Positions 9,478 to 18,363 of a DNA stretch of 64,000 bases are shown in pieces. Within the stretch, counting starts at the first letter, position 1. Every line of letters starts with the position of its first letter. The DNA comes from Candidatus Parcubacteria bacterium (GTDB taxonomy: Bacteria; Patescibacteria; ABY1; BM507; UBA12075), in contig PKTK01000003.1 of NCBI GenBank assembly GCA_002869165.1, positions 92,200 through 156,199 on the forward strand. Reading direction: 5' to 3'. The notes beneath the pieces are model-generated. The model saw only the letters and a program-made list of their open reading frames with translations. It had not been told where the DNA came from and searched no databases. The position numbers and the translations under genes are program-made.

Positions 9478-11291
9478 AAATATTAGGTTTGTCATGTTTT
9501 TACCACGACAGTGCTGCCTGCTTGATAGTGGATGGTGAGATTAGAGCTGCAGCACACGAGGAACGTTTTACGCGGATAAAGCATGATTCACAATTTCCAA
9601 AGAAGGCTATAGAGTATTGCCTAGATGAAGAAAGCTTGGATATCAATGAGCTTGATTTGATTGTGTTTTATGACAAGCCATTTTTGAAATTTGAAAGACT
9701 TTTAGAAACATATTTAGCTTATGTGCCCAAAGGATTAAAGTCTTATTTAAAGGCTATGGAAGCCTGGTTGAAGCAAAAGCTATGGATACCGAGTATTATT
9801 GAGGGCGAAACAGGCTATAAAGGAAAAATTATATATTCTGAACATCATCTTTCTCATGCTGCTTCATCATTTTTTCCATCTCCATTTGACAGGGCTGCTT
9901 TTTTGACTGTTGACGGTGTAGGTGAATGGGCAACAACTTCATATGGAATTGGAAATGGGAATAAAATAGAGATGAAGAAAGAAATATTGTTTCCTCATTC
10001 TTTGGGCTTGCTTTATTCAGCTTTTACTTATTACACAGGTTTTAAGGTTAATTCTGGAGAGTATAAATTAATGGGATTGGCTCCATACGGTGAAGCTAAG
10101 TATAAAGATTTGATTTATAAAAATTTGATAGACTTGAAAGACGACGGATCTTTCAGATTGAATATGGATTATTTTTAATATCCGGCAGGACTTAGAATGA
10201 CGAATAAAAAGTTCCATGATCTTTTTGGCGGTGAACCAAGAAGACCAGAATCAGAGATTACGCAAAAGGAAATGGATATTGCAAAATCTATTCAAGAGGT
10301 TACAGAGGAAATAATGCTCGAGCTTGTAAAAAATATTCATAAAGTAACTGGCGAGAAATATTTGTGTTTGGCTGGGGGTGTGGCATTGAATTGTGTATCT
10401 AATAGGCGACTTTTGGAAGAAGGACCTTTTGAAGATATTTGGATACAGCCAGCATCCGGTGATGCGGGAGGAGCCTTGGGAGCTGCTTTGGTTGGTCACT
10501 ATTTATATGCAGAGGGAGATAGACCAGAACTAAGAAATAAAAAGGACAGACAAAAGGGCTCTTATTTAGGCCCAGAGTTTAGTGCTAAGGAAATTAAAAA
10601 AGTTCTTGATAAGAATAAGGCCAAATATAGAAAAATTGAGAGTGATGTCGAGCTTTATTCACAAGTTGCAGATTTTCTAGCAGGTGAAAAAGTTGTTGGC
10701 TGGTTCCAGGGTCGTATGGAATATGGGCCAAGGGCGCTTGGAAATAGGTCAATCATTGGAGATGCTAGATCTGCAAAGATGCAGAAACAGATGAATTTGA
10801 AAATAAAGTTTCGTGAAGGTTTTAGACCTTTTGCACCGTCAGTTCTTGAAGAGCAGGTCGCTAAGATATTTAAAACTGAACATGATTCGCCCTATATGCT
10901 TTTAACCTCTGAGGTTAGAGATGAGATAAAAAAACCCCTTGACCAAGAACTAAAAGGACTTGATAAGCTTAATCATGTTAGATCAAGTGTACCAGCGATT
11001 ACTCATGTGGATTATTCAGCTAGACTTCAAACAGTTTCAAGTGATGGGGGCAATAAACGATATCATGATTTGATAAGTAAATTTTTTGAAAAAACCGGCA
11101 GCCCTGTTATAATAAATACATCTTTTAATGTGCGTGGTGAGCCGATTGTTTGTAGTCCAGAGGATGCATATCTTTGTTTTATGAGAACTGATATGGATTA
11201 TTTGGTGATGGGAAATTTTGTTTTAAATAAAATTGATCAGCCAAAACTAGAAAATGATGAGGACTGGCGAAGTAAATACGTACTTGATTAA
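9474..11291 (+). CDS. O-carbamoyltransferase (NodU/CmcH/SxtI family), interrupted by in-frame TAA at 10176-10178
   Basis: Two in-frame parts, 234 and 370 residues, together match the usual length of about 600 residues. The enzyme transfers a carbamoyl group from carbamoyl phosphate, via carbamoyl-adenylate, to a hydroxyl of a sugar or metabolite. Visible motifs are LSCFYHDSAACL, EERFTRIKHD and SEHHLSHAASSFFPSPF (Kae1-like N-domain), then LAGGVALNCVSN and GRMEYGPRALGNRSI (C-domain). The stop falls in a conserved stretch read as MDYF-stop-YPAGLRMTNKKF, where homologues have one ordinary residue. Without readthrough, each half alone lacks essential motifs. It begins the carbamoylation cassette that runs to 13095. 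Confidence 0.85.
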
Positions 11292-11292
11292 T

Positions 11293-12504
11293 ATGAAAAA
11301 TTTTTTAAAAAATTCAATTTTAGTTTTGGTAAGTATTATTTTTTCTTTGGTTTTAGCTGAGCTTGTGATTAGGTGGATGGAGCCTGAAAAAACTGTCGGA
11401 AATGATATTTTGGCATATATTGGAACGCCCGGAGGAGATATTGACGAAAGAGGTTTTCGAAACAATGAAGCCTTGGAACAAGCAAGTATCGTAGTGATAG
11501 GTGACTCGCAAACATATGGTAACAACGCCAGTCTGGAAGAGGCCTGGCCACAGGTCTATGCTGGTTTAGTGGAGGAAAAGATGTATCAAATGGCATACGG
11601 TGGATATGGACCGATTCAATATCGATATCTTTTTGATAAAGCGCAAGAACTTGAGCCTAAAAAAATAATAGTTGCTATGTATTTGGGTAATGATTTTTAT
11701 GATGCTTACAACATGGCTTGTAATAAAGATTATTGGAAAAACTATTGCGGAGTAGGTGAATTGGAAAACAATGTAAGCCAGGAATCAAAAAATGTAAGAA
11801 TGATGATTTTGTATGGGTATGATGATGATTCTATTCAAATGAAGATTTTAAAATTAAGACAATTGATAAGAAAACATAGCAGACTGTATGGACTTCTTGG
11901 TAATGCCTCAAGGTCACTGAGGGAGAAACTTGGTTTAGCTCAGAAAAAAGAAGAAGTAGCTAACAGAGTCAATGACTGGGCAGAAAACAATGATGAAGCA
12001 ATTCTTTTTAAATATAATGACAGCTCTACAATTTTGAGTCCTGAGTATAGACTTGGTGCAGTCAGTCTTGATGATCCAAAAACAGCAGAAGGTTTTGAAG
12101 TGTTCAAAAAGACCTTTGCTGAAATGAATGATTTAGCAACTGAAAAAAATATAGAATTTGAAGTGGTGATAATACCAACCAAAGAGATTATATATTATAA
12201 TTATTCCAAGCAGACTGAAGGCACTGACTTGAGTGGGTTAGATGCATATATCTTAAAAGAGGAGGAATTGCTTAGAAATGTGGAAGGATTTTTTGATGAA
12301 GATGGCATAGAATATCATTTGGTATTAAGTGATATGGTAAAAGCCCTTGAAGATGGAGGGGTTTTGTATAACAAAGGGATAGATGGTCATCCGAATTCTG
12401 CAGGGTATGAAGTAATTGCCCAAAGTGTATATAATTTTGAGCAAACCAAAAATATTGAAACGGAAACAGCTACAACTAGTTTAGAAAAAATATTAGAAGA
12501 ATAA
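11293..12504 (+). CDS. Membrane-anchored SGNH/GDSL-like hydrolase
   Basis: 403 residues from ATG 11293, chosen over an in-frame start at 11254 inside the carbamoyltransferase. A signal anchor covers about residues 6-26 (SILVLVSIIFSLVLAELVIR). Block I of the SGNH fold is VVIGDSQTYG (nucleophile Ser). The C-terminal DGHPNSAGYEVIA supplies the catalytic Asp and His (DXXH). The block III Asn may be in YLGNDFYD. Such hydrolases act as O-acetyl esterases or acyltransferase partners outside the membrane. Linkage to a carbamoyltransferase, an SxtJ-like protein and DUF5989 is a recurrent neighbourhood in bacteria, implying a shared modification step. Confidence 0.75.
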   Translation: MKNFLKNSILVLVSIIFSLVLAELVIRWMEPEKTVGNDILAYIGTPGGDIDERGFRNNEALEQASIVVIGDSQTYGNNASLEEAWPQVYAGLVEEKMYQMAYGGYGPIQYRYLFDKAQELEPKKIIVAMYLGNDFYDAYNMACNKDYWKNYCGVGELENNVSQESKNVRMMILYGYDDDSIQMKILKLRQLIRKHSRLYGLLGNASRSLREKLGLAQKKEEVANRVNDWAENNDEAILFKYNDSSTILSPEYRLGAVSLDDPKTAEGFEVFKKTFAEMNDLATEKNIEFEVVIIPTKEIIYYNYSKQTEGTDLSGLDAYILKEEELLRNVEGFFDEDGIEYHLVLSDMVKALEDGGVLYNKGIDGHPNSAGYEVIAQSVYNFEQTKNIETETATTSLEKILEE

Positions 12505-12508
12505 AAAA

Positions 12509-12925
12509 ATGAGTGAAATAATAAAAAAAATTAAAGCATTAGATTGTAAGAGCAAAGAATTTGTAAGTTTTTCAGTTTTGTTTATAGTAATTGTTATATC
12601 AATAGTTCTTTTTTTTGATTTTAGTTTAAAAACGGAAAGAATTCTATTGATTCTTGGTATTTATTTTGCGCTTGGTATAGTTATACCAGTATTAACAAAA
12701 TATCTTTTTTATTTATGGATGTTTATTTCCTTTTCGTTAAGTAAAATAATGTTTACTTTGCTTTTTTCTGTCTTTTATTGCATACTTATAATACCAATCG
12801 GAGTTTTAAAAAAAATTAGCAAAGGTGACTTTTTGGAAAAAGGCTACAACAAAGAACTGAAAAGTTATTGGAAGGATTTCGATGCTAATAGAATAAATAA
12901 AGAATCATTGGAAAAATTATATTAA
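12509..12925 (+). CDS. SxtJ-family small membrane protein
   Basis: 138 residues with hydrophobic helices at about residues 20-36, 46-66 and 82-97. The C-terminal signature of helix, IIPIGVLKKISKGDFL and then SYWKDF is what I recognise from SxtJ-like proteins, which are encoded beside O-carbamoyltransferases including those of saxitoxin clusters. No catalytic residues are apparent, so a scaffold or assembly role is plausible but unproven. It starts four bases after the SGNH hydrolase stop, and the DUF5989 gene starts 11 bases after its stop. Confidence 0.7.
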   Translation: MSEIIKKIKALDCKSKEFVSFSVLFIVIVISIVLFFDFSLKTERILLILGIYFALGIVIPVLTKYLFYLWMFISFSLSKIMFTLLFSVFYCILIIPIGVLKKISKGDFLEKGYNKELKSYWKDFDANRINKESLEKLY

Positions 12926-12936
12926 ATTTATAAAAT

Positions 12937-13095
12937 ATGGGAAAATTAAAAATTTTAGTACAATTTTTTGAGTTTTTGAAAGTTAGGAAAAAATATTGGC
13001 TTTTGCCAGTTGTTTTGGTTTTTGCTACGATTGGCTTATTACTGGTAGTTTCAGAAGGAAGCGTAGTAGCTCCATTTATATATACTTTGTTTTAG
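12937..13095 (+). CDS. DUF5989-family small membrane protein
   Basis: 52 residues, ending in TAG at 13093-13095. The sequence has an amphipathic start (FFEFLKVRKKYWLLP), a single transmembrane helix (residues about 24-40) and the ending EGSVVAPFIYTLF. This combination of a basic/aromatic lead, one helix and a SEGS-VAPFIYTLF tail is the hallmark of DUF5989 proteins, which accompany SxtJ and carbamoyltransferases. The spacing to SxtJ and to galE is short, so it is cotranscribed. Function is unknown. Confidence 0.8.
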   Translation: MGKLKILVQFFEFLKVRKKYWLLPVVLVFATIGLLLVVSEGSVVAPFIYTLF

Positions 13096-13108
13096 GATAG
13101 AAAATTAC

Positions 13109-14128
13109 ATGAAAAACATATTAGTTACAGGTGGACTTGGCTATATTGGATCACACACAGTGCTTGAGCTTATTGCTAGAGGATATGAAGTTTTTGTGAT
13201 TGATAATTTATCAAACTCACATATTGATACATTAGACAGAATTGAGAAGATTAGCGGTAAGCGTCCTGCTTTTTTTGAGTTTGATTTGTGTGACAAGGAC
13301 AGGGTTGATAAGTTCTTTAGCCAAAATCAAATTGACTCTGTGATTCATTTTGCAGCTTCCAAGGCAGTGGGTGAGTCAATGCAAGTTCCGCTCAAGTATT
13401 ATCGCAACAATTTATTGCCACTAATGAATATCTTGGAGGCAATGATAGCTTATAATGTCGATAGGATTGTGTTTTCATCCTCCTGTACTGTGTATGGTCA
13501 GCCTGACAAGTTGCCAGTTGATGAGAAGGCTCCAGTTCAGAAAGCAGAATCACCCTATGGCAATACAAAGCAAATTAGCGAAGAGATGATAGCAGACACT
13601 GTTAGAGCCAGCGAAAGCATGAAAGCAATTTCGCTTAGATATTTCAATCCAATTGGTGCTCATGAGTCAGCCTTGATTGGGGAGCTACCAATCGGTACAC
13701 CGAATTGTTTGGTTCCGTATGTTACTCAAACTGCCATTGGTGTTCGTGAGCAACTAACAATTCATGGAGATGATTATGACACGCCAGACGGAACATGTAT
13801 TAGAGATTATTTGCATATTGTAGATTTGGCTGAAGCACACATCAATGCTATAGAGTATATGCATGATGGTGGGAATAAAGACAGAATTGGATATTTTAAT
13901 CTAGGTACTGGCCGAGGCTATTCGGTTCAAGAAGTAGTTGATGAGTTTGAGAAAGTGACTGAGCAAAAACTTAATTATAAGATAGGGCCAAGGCGTGAAG
14001 GTGATGTAGAAGAAGTCTATGCCGATCCAAGTTTGGCTGAGAAGGAATTAAAATGGAAAGCAAAGAGGGGGCTGGGAGAAATGCTGAAATCAGCCTGGGA
14101 ATGGGAAAAAAATTATAGAAAAAACTAA
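13109..14128 (+). CDS. galE: UDP-glucose 4-epimerase
   Basis: 339 residues, full length for GalE, which interconverts UDP-glucose and UDP-galactose (or the N-acetyl forms) using bound NAD. The NAD-binding Rossmann motif is VTGGLGYIGSH at residues 5-15. The catalytic pair is in SSCTVYG (Ser/Thr) and SPYGNTK (YXXXK). RYFNPIGAHES and GDDYDTPDGTCIRDYLH are highly specific to GalE. It supplies nucleotide sugar donors for the surrounding glycosyltransferases and lies 13 bases after the DUF5989 gene. Confidence 0.95.
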   Translation: MKNILVTGGLGYIGSHTVLELIARGYEVFVIDNLSNSHIDTLDRIEKISGKRPAFFEFDLCDKDRVDKFFSQNQIDSVIHFAASKAVGESMQVPLKYYRNNLLPLMNILEAMIAYNVDRIVFSSSCTVYGQPDKLPVDEKAPVQKAESPYGNTKQISEEMIADTVRASESMKAISLRYFNPIGAHESALIGELPIGTPNCLVPYVTQTAIGVREQLTIHGDDYDTPDGTCIRDYLHIVDLAEAHINAIEYMHDGGNKDRIGYFNLGTGRGYSVQEVVDEFEKVTEQKLNYKIGPRREGDVEEVYADPSLAEKELKWKAKRGLGEMLKSAWEWEKNYRKN

Positions 14129-14162
14129 ATACCTATTTAAATAGGTATTTAAATAGGTATTT
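14127..14162. repeat. 12-bp palindromic tandem repeat after galE
   Basis: Bases 14139-14150 and 14151-14162 are identical 12-mers (AAATAGGTATTT), and 14127-14138 (AAATACCTATTT) is their reverse complement. The three units together can form a perfect 12-bp stem in two alternative registers. It fills the whole galE to glycosyltransferase gap and ends at the ATG of the next gene. It is GC-poor, so it is a weak terminator candidate; an operator or translation-start hairpin is equally possible. Confidence 0.7.
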
Positions 14163-15203
14163 ATGAAAATTTGCTATTTTGGTGACTATGATTCAAATTA
14201 CTCCAGAAATAAGATAATTATTCAGGGCTTAAGGGAGAATGGTTTTAGTGTGGAGGAAGTCAAAATAAACAAAAGTAAATCCAGTGTAAACTTTGTAAAG
14301 GAGTTGTTTAAATTATCAAAAGAAATAAAACAAAAATATGATGTCTGCATCGTAGGATATTCTGATAATCGCTTGATTGTACCCTTATTAAAATTATTTG
14401 GAGTAAAAAAAATATATTGGGACGCATTTTACTCAATTTTTGATAGCTGGGTCTATGATCGGGAATTGGTGGGTAGATTCAGTATTAAGTATTTTTATTA
14501 TTGGTTTATAGAGTTTTTAAATTGTCAGCTTTCATTTAGAATAATACTTGATACAGAAGAGCATATTAAATTTTTTGTAAATACATTCATAATTAAACGC
14601 AAGAAATTTATCAAGGTGTATGTTGGGTCATTTGCAAGAAAACTGGAAAACAGTAAGCAGAATGAAAATAATTTTTCAGTTTTTTTCTACGGAAAATATA
14701 TTCCATTGCAAGGTGTAGAATATATAATCAAATCCGCAAAGATTGTTGAAAGAGATGATATAGTTTTTAGATTAGTTGGTAAAGGGCAAACTTATAACAA
14801 TGCAAGAAAGCTGGCAAAAGACTTGCAAGTAAGAAGTATAGAATTTATTGACAGGGTTTCATTTGAAGAACTAGAAAAGTATACAAGTGAAGCAGATGTG
14901 TGTCTGGGAATATTTGGTAAAACCGCCAAAGCAAAAAGAGTTATCCCAAATAAAGTTTACGACGCTATCGCAATGGCTAAACCAGTAATCAGCGGAAATA
15001 CTCCGGCCCTGAATGAATTATTTGAAGACAAGAAAAATATTTTAATGTGTGACATTGCAGATGAGAAAGATCTGGCAAAGAAAATATTAGAACTAAAAAA
15101 TGATGAATCATTGAGAGAAAAAATAGCCAGAGGTGCAGATGAAATATATAAAAATAAACTATTGCCAAAAATTGTTGTTGATGATTTGGTAAAAGAATTA
15201 TAA
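14163..15203 (+). CDS. GT4-like glycosyltransferase
   Basis: 346 residues with a GT-B arrangement. The N-terminal strand MKICYFGDYDSNYSRN opens the acceptor domain, and the donor domain starts around FSVFFYGKYIPLQGVEYI and continues with FRLVGKGQTYNNA. IPNKVYDAIAMAKPVISG corresponds to the conserved E/K-X7-E nucleotide-sugar region, here with K and no strict EX7E. It probably adds one sugar to the lipid-linked glycan. The donor is not predictable. The start lies directly against the palindromic repeat, which leaves no Shine-Dalgarno sequence. Confidence 0.75.
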   Translation: MKICYFGDYDSNYSRNKIIIQGLRENGFSVEEVKINKSKSSVNFVKELFKLSKEIKQKYDVCIVGYSDNRLIVPLLKLFGVKKIYWDAFYSIFDSWVYDRELVGRFSIKYFYYWFIEFLNCQLSFRIILDTEEHIKFFVNTFIIKRKKFIKVYVGSFARKLENSKQNENNFSVFFYGKYIPLQGVEYIIKSAKIVERDDIVFRLVGKGQTYNNARKLAKDLQVRSIEFIDRVSFEELEKYTSEADVCLGIFGKTAKAKRVIPNKVYDAIAMAKPVISGNTPALNELFEDKKNILMCDIADEKDLAKKILELKNDESLREKIARGADEIYKNKLLPKIVVDDLVKEL

Positions 15204-15205
15204 TT

Positions 15206-15850
15206 ATGTCATATATAGATTTTTATAATAAAAAAACATATAATAAGGTCGGTGGGTTTAGAAAGAAGGCGATATTAGGTTTTATATCCAAGAATAGAAC
15301 AGTGGTTTTAGATATTGGCTGCAGTGATGGGGAGTTAGGTGAGATAATTAAAGTAGAAAAAGAGTGTAGAGTATGGGGTGTAGATATTTCCCATGAGTCT
15401 ATTGAGCAAGCAAGTAAAAAAATAGACAAGACTTTTGTTGTTGACATTGATATGGAGCTGGCCAAATGGCCAGGAGAAATAGTTGCGCAAAAATTCGACT
15501 ATATAATTCTTTCAGAAGTTCTGGAACACATGTTGCATCCTGAAGAAGTGTTGAGAAAAGCAAAAGAATTATTAAATAGTGATGGAAAAATTATAATCAC
15601 TGTCCCAAATATTCTTTTTTGGAAGAATAGATTGAGAATATTTTTTGGAAATTTTGACTATGAAGATAAAGGATTGATGGACAGAGGTCATATACACTTT
15701 TTTTCTTGGAAAAGTTTTTGTAAAACCATAGAAGGTTCTGGTTTAAAGATAATTAATACAAATAATCATATACCAACAAGAGGCACGAAAAAACTAGGAA
15801 AGCAATTCCCTGGATTGTTTTCGTATCAGTTTGTGGTTGAGGTTAATTGA
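15206..15850 (+). CDS. Class I SAM-dependent methyltransferase
   Basis: 214 residues. Motif I is VVLDIGCSDGELGEII, followed by VWGVDISHESIEQA. The core FDYIILSEVLEHMLHPEEVL and the segment KIIITVPNILFWKNR are typical of the Methyltransf_23/11 type. The following GHIHFFSWKSFCKTI matches a signature of glycan-locus methyltransferases related to the ubiquinone family fold. It is the fourth methyltransferase of the locus. It starts two bases after the upstream glycosyltransferase. Confidence 0.8.
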   Translation: MSYIDFYNKKTYNKVGGFRKKAILGFISKNRTVVLDIGCSDGELGEIIKVEKECRVWGVDISHESIEQASKKIDKTFVVDIDMELAKWPGEIVAQKFDYIILSEVLEHMLHPEEVLRKAKELLNSDGKIIITVPNILFWKNRLRIFFGNFDYEDKGLMDRGHIHFFSWKSFCKTIEGSGLKIINTNNHIPTRGTKKLGKQFPGLFSYQFVVEVN

Positions 15851-15914
15851 GGATGTAGAAAAATATTTAAAATAACAAGTAAAAGCATTTAATAAAATGA
15901 TTTGTTTAAAATAA

Positions 15915-17267
15915 ATGAAAAGTGATAAAAAAATCGTAATAATTGGTGGAGGACCTACAGGAATAGGGGCAGCTTACAGATTAAATAGTATTGGCTATAA
16001 GAACTGGTGTTTATACGAAAAAGAGAATCAATATGGAGGATTGTCTGCAACCATAGAGGATGAGTATGGTTTTCTGTGGGATTTTGGTGGGCATGTTTCT
16101 TTCTCTCACTATGATTATTACGACAAGTATGTTGAGGAAGTATTGAAAGATGATGTATATAAGCATGACAGAGAAAGTTGGGTGCGTTATATTGACGCCT
16201 GGGTGCCATATCCTTTTCAAAATAATCTCAGATATTTAAACAAAGAAGATCAATTGAAGTGTATAAATGGTTTATTAGATCTAGAAAAAAGTAATTGTGA
16301 AAGCTTTGAGGATTGGATATATGGTGTTTTTGGTGAAGGAATTGCTGAAAAATTTATGATACCTTATAATTTTAAAGTTTGGGCAACTCCGGCGAATTTG
16401 ATGAGTGATAATTGGATAAAAGAAAGAGTGAGCGTAATAGATATAAAAAGAGCCATTAAAAATATTATTTTAGAAACAGACGATTTAGGATGGGGACCTA
16501 ATAATAAATTTTCATTTCCAAAATATGGAGGGACGGGTGAGATATTTAATAAGGGGATGAAAAGAATTGGTAAAAATCAGCATAAAAACAAAACACTAAA
16601 AAGAATTGAAGTTAATAAAAAATTAGTTTATTTTAGTGATGGGTCAAGTGACAACTATAATAAGCTCATTTCAACAATACCACTTGATAGTTTAGTAAAG
16701 ATGATTGATGATGTGCCTAAAAAGATACTAGAGAAGTCTGAGGAATTGGTGCATAATTCAGTTTATGTTATAGGTATTGGAATTAAAAAAAAGATCGAGA
16801 CAAGCAAATGCTGGGTTTATTTTCCAGAAAAGGACACACCTTTTTATAGATTAACTTTTTTCCATAATTACTCGAATAACAATGTCCCTGGTGGTGATAC
16901 TGAACAGTACTCTTCATTAATGCTTGAAGTGTCGTATTCTGAGTATAAACAGGTTGATAAAAGCAAAGTAATAGACGATTGCATAGAGGCATTAGCAAGA
17001 AATAAGATAATAGGAGAGAGTGATAAAGATAAGATTGTCTCTAGACAAATATATGATTTGCCATATGCATATCCAGTGCCGACTTTAAAGCGTGAAGGTG
17101 CTTTAGGTAAAATTCAGAAATATTTAATGGACAATGATATATATTCAAGAGGAAGGTTTGGGGGATGGAAGTATGAGGTTGGCAACATGGATCATTCTTT
17201 TATGCAGGGAGTTGAGTCAGTTGAGAGAATTTTAAAAAATAAAGATGAAAGTATTTATAATTATTAA
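15915..17267 (+). CDS. FAD-dependent oxidoreductase (amine-oxidase/UDP-galactopyranose-mutase-like)
   Basis: 450 residues. The N-terminal dinucleotide-binding motif is VIIGGGPTGIGAAYRL, followed at the end of the second strand by LYEKENQYGGLSATI, a pattern of the protoporphyrinogen oxidase, amine oxidase and UDP-galactopyranose mutase superfamily. Later family features are WDFGGHVSFSH and the C-terminal GRFGGWKYEVGNMDHSFMQG, which closes the FAD site. Enzymes of this subgroup occur in polysaccharide loci and are often misnamed HemY. A sugar-nucleotide oxidoreductase or mutase function fits the context, but the substrate is unknown. A 64-base gap precedes it, so a promoter could lie there. Confidence 0.75.
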   Translation: MKSDKKIVIIGGGPTGIGAAYRLNSIGYKNWCLYEKENQYGGLSATIEDEYGFLWDFGGHVSFSHYDYYDKYVEEVLKDDVYKHDRESWVRYIDAWVPYPFQNNLRYLNKEDQLKCINGLLDLEKSNCESFEDWIYGVFGEGIAEKFMIPYNFKVWATPANLMSDNWIKERVSVIDIKRAIKNIILETDDLGWGPNNKFSFPKYGGTGEIFNKGMKRIGKNQHKNKTLKRIEVNKKLVYFSDGSSDNYNKLISTIPLDSLVKMIDDVPKKILEKSEELVHNSVYVIGIGIKKKIETSKCWVYFPEKDTPFYRLTFFHNYSNNNVPGGDTEQYSSLMLEVSYSEYKQVDKSKVIDDCIEALARNKIIGESDKDKIVSRQIYDLPYAYPVPTLKREGALGKIQKYLMDNDIYSRGRFGGWKYEVGNMDHSFMQGVESVERILKNKDESIYNY

Positions 17268-17270
17268 TAT

Positions 17271-18356
17271 ATGAAAATAAACTTCATAACTGTTAGCAAT
17301 CATTTAACAGGAGGCAATAGAGTTATCATGGAGCTTGTAAATGGTTTAGCGCGAAAAGGACACGAGCTAAACATAGTAACATTGGGAAATAAAGATGATT
17401 TAAATTGGATAAATATTGAGGCAAATATTATAGAGGTGAAGAGAAATTTTTTTCAGAAAATTGTCGGATATGGATACAGAAAGGCTTTTGGCTTTCAGTC
17501 ATGGCCAGAGGAGCAAACCAGAATGTTAATAAAAAATATGCCCGAAGCCGATGTAAGTATTGCGACTATGTCATATACAGGATTTTCTGTTGCAAGACAA
17601 AACAAATCTCTGCCTTTTCAACTTCATATGCATTATGAGCCATATGTAAGAGGTGAGGGCTATACTCACAAAGTAATGAAAGAATGCTATCATTTACCAG
17701 TTAACATTATTGCAAATAGTACATGGGTAAAAAATACTATAAAAAAAGAAAATAATAAGGAGTGTGTAGGGGTTGTTTGTCCTGCTATAGACCATAATGT
17801 TTTTTATAAAAGGAAAGAATTTAAACCAATTAATAAAAATAATGTTAAAATTGTTTCACTGTCTAAACATAAAATTTGGAAAGGTATACCCGAGGCATTA
17901 AAAACTATTAAAATTTTAAGAGATAGGGGTTATAATATAGAATTTAAAACATTTGGTGGCGACTTTCCTAGCGATAAATTAAGTAATGAATTAAAAGATG
18001 TTATTTATAGTTATGAGGGAAGAAAAGAGAATGATGAGTTGGCAAAATTTTATTCTGAAGCAGATATTTTAATATCTTCATCATATTATGAGAGTTTTCC
18101 TTTGCCACAGTTAGAGGCTATGGCATGTGGCACCCCTGTGGTAACTACTAAATATGGCACAGAAGATTATGCGTACAATAACGAAAATTGTTATGTGGTT
18201 GAACCAAAAAATCCTGAAATGATGGCAATGGCTATTGAAAAGTTAATAAACTCTCCAGAGATATATAAAAAGTTTAGCGAAAGAGGAGTTGAGACGGCAA
18301 AAAAATTTACATGGGATAAATCAGTAGATTTATTAGAGAGTATTTTATTAAAGTAA
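17271..18356 (+). CDS. GT4-family glycosyltransferase
   Basis: 361 residues. The N-terminal domain shows the glycine-rich loop SNHLTGGNRVIMEL. The donor domain carries KIVSLSKHKIWKGIPEALK and the key segment SSYYESFPLPQLEAMACGTPVVTT, which contains the EX7E motif of retaining GT4 enzymes. The C-terminal tail is typical (KKFSERGVETAKKFTWDKSV). It starts three bases after the FAD oxidoreductase and probably adds a hexose to the growing glycan; specificity is unknown. Confidence 0.85.
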   Translation: MKINFITVSNHLTGGNRVIMELVNGLARKGHELNIVTLGNKDDLNWINIEANIIEVKRNFFQKIVGYGYRKAFGFQSWPEEQTRMLIKNMPEADVSIATMSYTGFSVARQNKSLPFQLHMHYEPYVRGEGYTHKVMKECYHLPVNIIANSTWVKNTIKKENNKECVGVVCPAIDHNVFYKRKEFKPINKNNVKIVSLSKHKIWKGIPEALKTIKILRDRGYNIEFKTFGGDFPSDKLSNELKDVIYSYEGRKENDELAKFYSEADILISSSYYESFPLPQLEAMACGTPVVTTKYGTEDYAYNNENCYVVEPKNPEMMAMAIEKLINSPEIYKKFSERGVETAKKFTWDKSVDLLESILLK

Positions 18357-18363
18357 TTAAAAA

